Source: Elusimicrobiota bacterium (GTDB taxonomy: Bacteria; Elusimicrobiota; Elusimicrobia; FEN-1173; JAKLIF01). From it: a DNA stretch of 64,000 nucleotides. This document shows, in pieces, positions 58,635 through 64,000 of this stretch (the first letter of the stretch is position 1; each line of letters starts with the position of its first letter). The position numbers and the translations under genes were made by a program. The stretch spans positions 395,405 to 459,404 of the forward strand of contig JAKLIF010000002.1 in assembly GCA_022709755.1 (NCBI GenBank), given 5' to 3'. The notes under the pieces are model-generated. The model worked only from the letters and a program-made list of their open reading frames with translations, did no database searches and had not been told where the DNA came from.

Positions 58635-60379
58635 TAATAGAGGCTGATTCCATGGATTCCAACACAGCCGGTCGAACCGACATCGCCTTGGTCCAATGTC
58701 CGGGGTGGGGGCGTGATTGCCCCCCCTACGCGTCGGCCTCGTTGGCCGCCTATCTGCGCCAAAAAGATTTTCGCGTGAAGGGGTTTGATGTCAACAATGC
58801 GCTCTACCACGCGGTCCCGGAATCCTACCACCGGATGTGGGACGATAAGGATTATTACGTTTTCTGGGAGAACCGAAGCCGGATACGGCAGATGATCCAG
58901 GAGAATCCGGCCCTGCTCGATCGTTTCGTCAGGGACATCCTCGATACCGGGGCGCCCGTCATCGGATTCACGACGCACACGACGTCTTTTCTGGTGAGTC
59001 TGGAGATGGCGGAGCGGATCAAGAAGGAGGACCCGCGCCGGCTCATCGTCTTCGGAGGCCCCCAATGTTCGCGGGCACAGGCGGGGATCCCCCTGTCCGA
59101 AGAGTCGTGCATCGATGCGGTGTGCGTCGGGGAGGGAGAAGAGGTTCTCTGCGAGATCGCGCGCGATGTGCGGGAGAACGGACGGCTCACGCGGCCCGTG
59201 GCCGGGACCCTCATGAAATTGTCCGACCGGCCGGTCCAGGATTATGGAGACCGTGATCTGATCGCCGACCTGGATTCGCTCCCCCTGCCCGATTATTCCG
59301 ATTTCGACGAGTTCATCTATTCGAAGAGATATCGTCAGCCCGACCGGATGGAGATCTTCGACAGTCGCGGATGCGTGAGGCAATGCCACTTCTGCAGCGA
59401 ATGGCAGTTCTGGAGAAAATATCGTTCCATGAGCGGGGAACGGATTTTCCGGGAGATGACCCAGCAGATGAAGAAATATCCCGGAGTCAATTTCTTTTAT
59501 TTCATCGGTTCGCTCGTGAACGGAGACATGACGGCGTTGAACCGCTGGACCGACCTGGTTTTGGAGAACGGATTGGACGTGCGTTGGGCGGGACAAGCCA
59601 TCATCCGGCCGGATATGACCCGGGAGACGATCCGAAAACTCGCCCGCTCCGGTTGCCGGTGGCTGGGATACGGGATCGAGAGCGGGTCCATGAAGGTCCT
59701 TCAGGGGATGAACAAATATTTCACAGTCGACAACGCCGTGCAGAATCTTAAAGACAGCCGCGAGGCCGGGATCGAAGTCCAGATCAATATCATGTTCGGT
59801 CTCCCCGGCGAAACCCGCGAACTTTTCCAGGAGACGCTGGATTTCCTGCGGCGCGTCCGTCCTTACATAGACACGGTGCTGGCCAGCCAATCGTTCACGG
59901 TGGTGGACAAGGGCACGGCGTTGAATACCCGGCCGGAGCAGTTCGGACTGACGGGCGTGGGGCATCATCTCTATTGGCAGTCGACGGACGGGACCAATAC
60001 CTATCCCGAGCGGCTCCGGCGGTACGAGGAATTTTGCCGATTGGCCATCCAACTGGGGATCCCGGAGACCTCCGGCGTTCTGTCCGTCAAACCGGACAAA
60101 TGGTTCCTGTTGGGCGACTATTACCGCCACATCTCCGATCCGGCGCGCGCGGCCGCCTGTTATCTCCGGTCGTTCCGGAAGGAGTCCGCGAATAAGACGG
60201 TCCTGGTGCGGGTGGCGGAGTGTTGCGAGACGCTGGGCCGCGCCGACCGGGCCGGTCACTATTATCGGAAGGCGTTGGAAACGGGGGGAACGGACGCCCC
60301 TCTGGACGAGGACGTTCGCCGACGTTTGGCGCGCCTCGGCCCGCCGGCCGGCGTGACGGCGGAATCGGCATTGGCCTGA
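58631..60379 (+). CDS. B12-binding radical SAM protein
   Basis: A 582-residue protein. Residues ~8-200 form a B12-binding-like Rossmann domain (IALVQCPGWGRDCPPYASAS, VIGFTTHTTSFLVSLEMAER, IVFGGPQCSRAQAGI). No D-x-H-x-x-G motif is visible, as in many family members that bind cobalamin base-off. The radical SAM domain (~235-440) has C248-x3-C252-x2-C255 in RGCVRQCHFC, followed by YGIESGSMKVLQGMNK and INIMFGLPGETREL. A C-terminal tetratricopeptide-like region (~485-560; ACYLRSFRKESANKTVLVRV, RAGHYYRKALETG) is unusual. Likely chemistry is methylation or ring rearrangement of an unknown substrate. ATG 58631 overlaps the beta-helix stop by 4 bases. Confidence 0.9.
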   Translation: MIIEADSMDSNTAGRTDIALVQCPGWGRDCPPYASASLAAYLRQKDFRVKGFDVNNALYHAVPESYHRMWDDKDYYVFWENRSRIRQMIQENPALLDRFVRDILDTGAPVIGFTTHTTSFLVSLEMAERIKKEDPRRLIVFGGPQCSRAQAGIPLSEESCIDAVCVGEGEEVLCEIARDVRENGRLTRPVAGTLMKLSDRPVQDYGDRDLIADLDSLPLPDYSDFDEFIYSKRYRQPDRMEIFDSRGCVRQCHFCSEWQFWRKYRSMSGERIFREMTQQMKKYPGVNFFYFIGSLVNGDMTALNRWTDLVLENGLDVRWAGQAIIRPDMTRETIRKLARSGCRWLGYGIESGSMKVLQGMNKYFTVDNAVQNLKDSREAGIEVQINIMFGLPGETRELFQETLDFLRRVRPYIDTVLASQSFTVVDKGTALNTRPEQFGLTGVGHHLYWQSTDGTNTYPERLRRYEEFCRLAIQLGIPETSGVLSVKPDKWFLLGDYYRHISDPARAAACYLRSFRKESANKTVLVRVAECCETLGRADRAGHYYRKALETGGTDAPLDEDVRRRLARLGPPAGVTAESALA

Positions 60380-60391
60380 CGGAATCCTTTT

Positions 60392-61813
60392 ATGGTGAGA
60401 CTCAACGATAGACAACGACAGAGACTGGAACGGTTCCGGGTGAGATATTTCCCGATGCTCGATCCCAACATCTTTCGGATCCTCTCCAAGAAATATGCTT
60501 TCAGGAAATTGATCAATTACCTGATCGTGGAGTTCCAGGCCGGGCGGCGCGATGCGCATGCCTTCGGGAAACCCTATTGGCTTACGATCGATCCCACGAA
60601 CTTCTGCCAGTTGAGGTGCCCCTTTTGCCCGACGGGCATGGATCGGAACGTTCGGACGAAGGCCATGATGAGATTCCCGGAGTTCAAGAAGATCCTCGAC
60701 GATCTGGGGCCCACCCTCCTCCACATCGATTTCATGAATTGGGGCGAACCCCTCCTGAACAAGGAGGTCTATGACATGATCGCCTACGCGAAGAAATTCG
60801 ACATCGACACCAACATGTCGACCAACCTGAATTCGTTCAGCCCCGACGAGGCGCAGAAACTGGTGGCGTCGGGTTTGGATTGCCTGGTGCTGTCCATCGA
60901 CGGCCTGACCCAGGAGACCTACGGGAAATACCGTGTCCGGGGGGATTATGCGAAGGTTCTGGAACACTTGAAGATGATCGTCGAGGCGCGCCGGAAGGCC
61001 GGCGGATTCAAACCTTATATCGTGTGGCAGTTCCTGGTCTTCAAACACAACGAACACGAGATCGAGCAGGTGAAGGAGTTCGGGAAATCCTGCGGGGTGG
61101 ACGTGGTGGGGATCACCCCGGCCTACATGCCGTTCAAGCCGGGCATCCGCGAGAATTGGATCCCGACGAAACCGGAATATCGGATGTATGATCCGGCCAC
61201 GTTCCCCGATTCGCCTCCCTGGCAGTGGGAATCCTCGGCCCCCTCCGCGGAACAGGATCCGTCGGCCTCCGTTCCGGCCCCCTCCCCCGCCGATGCTTCG
61301 CCTCCCGAGACGGCGCCGACAGCGGCCCCGCCTCCCGATATCCCCTGGGAACGGATCCTCAAGGCCGTCAGAAAATTCAAGAAACGCTTGACGGCTTCGG
61401 GGGACGATGCCGTGCCGGACGTGAAAGTGGACGTCTATAAGGACTCGGACCAGCGAAAGGTGTGCTTGTGGCCGTGGGCGGGTATCTCCGTCAATCCCAA
61501 CGGATCCGTCTCCCCTTGCTGTTCCGTCGAGGAGGAAGAATATGATTTTGGTTTTTACGATAAGCAGTCGTTCCGCCGCCTTTGGAATAACCCTCGATAC
61601 AAGGAAGCCCGCCGCCATATACGGCGATACGTGGACGGACAGATCGATGTGAAGGCCCGCAGCGCTCATGCCTGCGAGCGGTGTTTTTCCATCGGGAAGT
61701 CCAATTTCACGTTCCCGGCGTGGTGGCGTTTCACTCAGTTCGACTGGTGGTGGGGGTTTTCAGACGCCCCTCCGCCCGCGTCGCCTGATAAACAGAATAC
61801 AGAAAAGAGGTAG
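60392..61813 (+). CDS. Radical SAM/SPASM protein 2 with Pro/Ala-rich insertion
   Basis: A 473-residue enzyme. C72-x3-C76-x2-C79 lies in PTNFCQLRCPFCPTGMD, and LHIDFMNWGEPLLNKEVYDM is the SAM-contacting strand. Between residues ~270 and ~310 there is a low-complexity stretch of Ala, Pro, Ser and Glu (SVPAPSPADASPPETAPTAA) that interrupts the usual fold and is likely a flexible linker. The C-terminal SPASM domain carries KVCLWPWAGISVNPNGSVSP, CCSVEEEEYDFGFYDKQSFR and HACERCFS. It starts 12 bases after the B12 protein and ends 6 bases before the next radical SAM gene. Confidence 0.9.
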   Translation: MVRLNDRQRQRLERFRVRYFPMLDPNIFRILSKKYAFRKLINYLIVEFQAGRRDAHAFGKPYWLTIDPTNFCQLRCPFCPTGMDRNVRTKAMMRFPEFKKILDDLGPTLLHIDFMNWGEPLLNKEVYDMIAYAKKFDIDTNMSTNLNSFSPDEAQKLVASGLDCLVLSIDGLTQETYGKYRVRGDYAKVLEHLKMIVEARRKAGGFKPYIVWQFLVFKHNEHEIEQVKEFGKSCGVDVVGITPAYMPFKPGIRENWIPTKPEYRMYDPATFPDSPPWQWESSAPSAEQDPSASVPAPSPADASPPETAPTAAPPPDIPWERILKAVRKFKKRLTASGDDAVPDVKVDVYKDSDQRKVCLWPWAGISVNPNGSVSPCCSVEEEEYDFGFYDKQSFRRLWNNPRYKEARRHIRRYVDGQIDVKARSAHACERCFSIGKSNFTFPAWWRFTQFDWWWGFSDAPPPASPDKQNTEKR

Positions 61814-61819
61814 GTCATC

Positions 61820-62977
61820 ATGGCCACAGCAGAGATCAATTCGGACGAGATGGTCCGACGGAAATTAAACCTGACGTTGAATCGCTTGGAGTTCGAGAAG
61901 AGGAAAGTCGTCCTGGCCTCCACGCCGGAGGTCGTCAATATCGGGGCGCACAACCATTGCAACGCCAAATGCATCTGGTGTCTCTCGGGGGATTACAAGG
62001 TCTTCGAGTTGAGTCTGTATAAGGATTTTTTCGAAGCGAAGCTGGGGCCGGTCATCCGGACGTCCCGGCATGTCTCCTTCGTCGGTTTCGGGGAGATATT
62101 ATGGCTCCCGGGGATCGAACAGTTCCTGGAATACCTGAACCAGTCGATCCCCGACGTCGTCAAACAGTTCACGACCAACGGGACGCCCCTGAAGGAAAAG
62201 CTCGCGGATTGCATGAGCGTGGGGCGGTACTCCATCCGCATCTCCCTGCATGCCCCCAACGCGGAACTGCACGAGAAGATCACCAAGATCAAGGATTTCG
62301 ACCGGATCATGAAGAACCTGAAATACGCGCTCAAGAAAAGGGACGAGATGAGCCGCCGGTCTTACTTCCATCTCGAACTGTTCAACGTGCTGACCAAGGA
62401 GAACATCGACGCCCTTCCGGACATGGTGAGGCTGGCGAAGTTCATGGAAGTGCCGCGGGTGGAATGCGTGTATATGACGATGTTCACCAAGGAACACATC
62501 CCCATGTCCCTCTTCTTCGACCAGGAACGCGCGAATCGGAAGTTGGACGAAGCGCAGGAACTGGCCGATAAGCTGGGAGTGTGCATCGTGCTTCCCCCTC
62601 GGTTCGGCAAGGGGTCGCCGGAACGCCCCGGCGCCTGCAGCGATCCGTGGCAATATTTTTACGTCGAAACGCAGGGGTCCGTGCTCCCGTGCTGTTATGC
62701 GGGCGGACATGCGGGGTATATCGATAAGCAGAGTTTCGAGGAGATATGGAACGGCGAGTTTTACACGAGTCTGCGTCGTTCCATCGCGGAGGGGAATCCC
62801 CACCCCTGGTGCAAGAATTGCGTCAAATACAACGGGTTCAACGTGAACAGTCTGTTGTGCCATATCACGAACCGGCCGGAGACCCAGAAGATGATCATCG
62901 AAGAGGCGGCGAAAATGGGTATCCTCACGGACCAGATGAAGGGCGTGATGCAAAACCCTTCTGAACCCAAGAAATGA
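61820..62977 (+). CDS. Radical SAM/SPASM protein 3
   Basis: A 385-residue enzyme. The cluster motif C47-x3-C51-x2-C54 is in NIGAHNHCNAKCIWCLSG; FVGFGEILWLPGIEQFLEYL occupies the SAM-binding strand. SPASM cysteines are seen in CSDPWQYFYVETQGSVLPCC, YAGGHAGYIDKQSF and WCKNCVKYNGFN. Its N-terminal helix (~1-35) is charged and lacks a signal peptide. It resembles the preceding gene in domain order, with similar DKQSFRR/DKQSFEE SPASM strings, so the two may be paralogues acting in sequence. AAAGAGG precedes the start by ~9 bases. Confidence 0.9.
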   Translation: MATAEINSDEMVRRKLNLTLNRLEFEKRKVVLASTPEVVNIGAHNHCNAKCIWCLSGDYKVFELSLYKDFFEAKLGPVIRTSRHVSFVGFGEILWLPGIEQFLEYLNQSIPDVVKQFTTNGTPLKEKLADCMSVGRYSIRISLHAPNAELHEKITKIKDFDRIMKNLKYALKKRDEMSRRSYFHLELFNVLTKENIDALPDMVRLAKFMEVPRVECVYMTMFTKEHIPMSLFFDQERANRKLDEAQELADKLGVCIVLPPRFGKGSPERPGACSDPWQYFYVETQGSVLPCCYAGGHAGYIDKQSFEEIWNGEFYTSLRRSIAEGNPHPWCKNCVKYNGFNVNSLLCHITNRPETQKMIIEEAAKMGILTDQMKGVMQNPSEPKK

Positions 62978-62989
62978 CGGAGGCGGACC

Positions 62990-63889
62990 ATGCCCGATAA
63001 TTCAACACCCCGGAAGGTTGTTTTCGCGTGGGACATGCACTACAGCTGTGATTTCCGTTGTCCTTACTGTTTCTATACGACCACCGGCTGGGATGAGTTG
63101 CTGAAGAAGAACCAATACAAAACGGCCGAACAATGGAACGAGGTTTGGCACAGGATCTATGTGAAATACGGCAGTTGCCAGATCCGCATCACCGCCGGGG
63201 AGCCGTTCACATACCCGCGGTTCGTCGACATCGTCGAGACGCTCTCGAAGGAACACGATCTTCAGATCACGACGAACTGTTCCATGCCGAAAGTCATGAA
63301 GGATTTCGTCCAGAGGGCCAACCCCCGTCGCGTCGAACTGGATTGCACCTTCCATCCCCTGGAGTTGACGTTCGATAAGTTCACCGACAGCGTCCTTCTC
63401 CTCCGGAACGCCGGTTTCACAGCGAACGTGTGTTTTCTGGCCTACCCGCTCCAGATGCCGCAGATGCTCGAATACAAGCGGCGCTTCAAGGAGAGGGGGA
63501 TCCACATGAACATGGCCATCTATTGGGGTCCGTTCGGCGGCAAAACATATCCACACGCGTTCACGGCGGAGGAGAAGAAAGCCATTAAGGAGGCCATCGG
63601 CTATGAGGTCGGTCCGGAAACGGTCGGATTGGAACCGTTGAGCGTGAAAGGGAAATTGTGCGGCGCCGGCCAGCGCTATGCCGTCATCCACTGCGACGGG
63701 AAGGTGTTCCGTTGCGGCCAGTTGGGGCGTGACGAGGAATGCATCGGGGATATCCTCGACCCTCATTTTGAATTGTTCAAGGAGGGGCAGCCCTGCACGG
63801 CGGACTATTGCCGTTCGAAAGAATTCCAGTCCGCGTGGGAAGCCGAAGACAAGGAAACCCTCCTGCAAAAAGGAGAGATCCGGAAATAG
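62990..63889 (+). CDS. Radical SAM/SPASM-like protein 4
   Basis: A 299-residue enzyme. C20-x3-C24-x2-C27 occurs in DMHYSCDFRCPYCFYTTTGW, close to the N-terminus. IRITAGEPFTYPRFVDIVET is the GE-P strand. The C-terminal part has CGAGQRYAVIHCDGKVFRCG and EECIGDIL, an abbreviated SPASM-like or twitch cluster. It is the shortest of the four non-B12 members. GGAGG precedes the start. A hairpin with a T-run overlaps its stop codon, so transcription may partly end here before the next gene. Confidence 0.9.
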   Translation: MPDNSTPRKVVFAWDMHYSCDFRCPYCFYTTTGWDELLKKNQYKTAEQWNEVWHRIYVKYGSCQIRITAGEPFTYPRFVDIVETLSKEHDLQITTNCSMPKVMKDFVQRANPRRVELDCTFHPLELTFDKFTDSVLLLRNAGFTANVCFLAYPLQMPQMLEYKRRFKERGIHMNMAIYWGPFGGKTYPHAFTAEEKKAIKEAIGYEVGPETVGLEPLSVKGKLCGAGQRYAVIHCDGKVFRCGQLGRDEECIGDILDPHFELFKEGQPCTADYCRSKEFQSAWEAEDKETLLQKGEIRK

Positions 63890-63914
63890 CCGGTCCCGGA
63901 GTCCGGCTGTTTTT
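63888..63914 (+). terminator. Possible terminator or attenuator after radical SAM 4
   Basis: AGCCGG (63888-63893) pairs with CCGGCT (63903-63908), followed by GTTTTT. The hairpin begins inside the stop codon of the preceding gene. The 6-bp stem is short and a further same-strand gene starts 10 bases later, so partial termination is more likely than full. Confidence 0.4.
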
Positions 63915-63923
63915 CAAAACGAT

Positions 63924-64000
63924 ATGAAGATCGCATTGGTGCAGGCGCCGGTGTGGTGGACGCTGGACCCGCCGCTGGGACTGGCGCAGATGGCGGGATG
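63924..64000 (+). CDS. Start of a further B12-binding/radical SAM protein (partial)
   Basis: ATG 63924 opens a frame to the window edge: MKIALVQAPVWWTLDPPLGL then AQMAGC. A beginning of the form (K/R)-(I/V)-x-L-V-x-P followed by PPLGLA is typical of N-terminal B12-binding domains in radical SAM proteins. Only 25 residues are visible, so the assignment rests on this opening and on the cluster context. Confidence 0.6.
   Translation, partial: MKIALVQAPVWWTLDPPLGLAQMAG

Noticed and set aside
58595..61669. 1024-residue minus-strand open frame
   Set aside because: It lies opposite well-defined radical SAM genes, is rich in Arg, His, Gly and Pro with no recognisable domain, and is a GC-bias shadow.
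1..64000. CRISPR array
   Set aside because: No regularly spaced short direct repeats and no cas-like genes were seen on reading; the only clear DNA repeats are the tRNA-tail copies.

Overview
The window reads as a chromosome segment of an uncultured, probably anaerobic, Gram-negative (diderm) bacterium. An outer membrane is implied by a TonB-dependent receptor, a PorV/PorQ-family barrel, another predicted beta-barrel and a FecR-domain protein. A giant secreted protein ending in a FlgD/T9SS-like tail next to PorV, many radical SAM/SPASM and B12-radical SAM enzymes, and WG-repeat and tandem-PC4 proteins fit lineages such as Elusimicrobiota or Omnitrophota better than Proteobacteria. The phylum call is inference only. 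Most of the window is GC-rich; the first ~3.5 kb is visibly more AT-rich.

Layout. (1) 1-4.9 kb (+): the end of an integrative element, with the tail of a type ISP restriction-modification protein, a DUF4268 nuclease-fold protein, phage-like small genes, an excisionase-type HTH protein and a tyrosine recombinase ending just before tRNA-Ser(GCU). (2) 5.0-5.3 kb: no gene, but a duplicated copy of the tRNA-Ser 3' tail. (3) 5.3-11.3 kb: a membrane glycosyltransferase-like protein, a TonB receptor, tRNA-Ser(GGA), a CHASE4 sensor kinase and tRNA-Glu(CUC, minus). (4) 11.4-16.0 kb (+): an orphan microcompartment pair PduS/PduT, then aspartate-type aminotransferase and a homocitrate/Re-citrate-synthase-like enzyme, closed by a bidirectional terminator. 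(5) 16.1-18.5 kb (-): a small hypothetical, a tandem PC4 protein, a divergent formyltransferase and GreA. (6) 18.6-30.9 kb (+): TatD, then a strongly promoted unit of FecR protein, outer-membrane barrel, 2511-residue secreted protein and PorV. (7) 31.0-41.4 kb (+): AroD, a TatD-linked-type radical SAM, an OtnK/OtnC-like sugar-acid pair, CBM48 and glucodextranase-C proteins, HtrA, a response regulator with degenerate GGDEF, TspO, DUF1232 and a CDF transporter. (8) 41.5-55.3 kb (-): a long catabolic gene array with FAH hydrolase, flavin reductase, three-subunit molybdenum hydroxylase, AllH-FdrA(AllF)-AllG homologues, a cyclase-family amidohydrolase and a nitrilase, followed by a WG-repeat lipoprotein, a response regulator, DUF202 and an NCS2 purine permease. 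(9) 55.5-64 kb (+): five consecutive radical SAM enzymes around a cytosolic beta-helix protein, with a sixth probably starting at the right edge.

How the genes may work together. Region 8 looks like a nitrogen-heterocycle (purine or ureide) catabolic operon in which hydroxylation and ring opening would feed a carbamoyltransferase of the oxamate type. Region 6 looks like a cargo-plus-outer-membrane-shuttle unit. Region 9 is the strongest candidate for an undescribed biosynthetic system: its first three genes are coupled by 4-base overlaps and no known pathway is recognisable.
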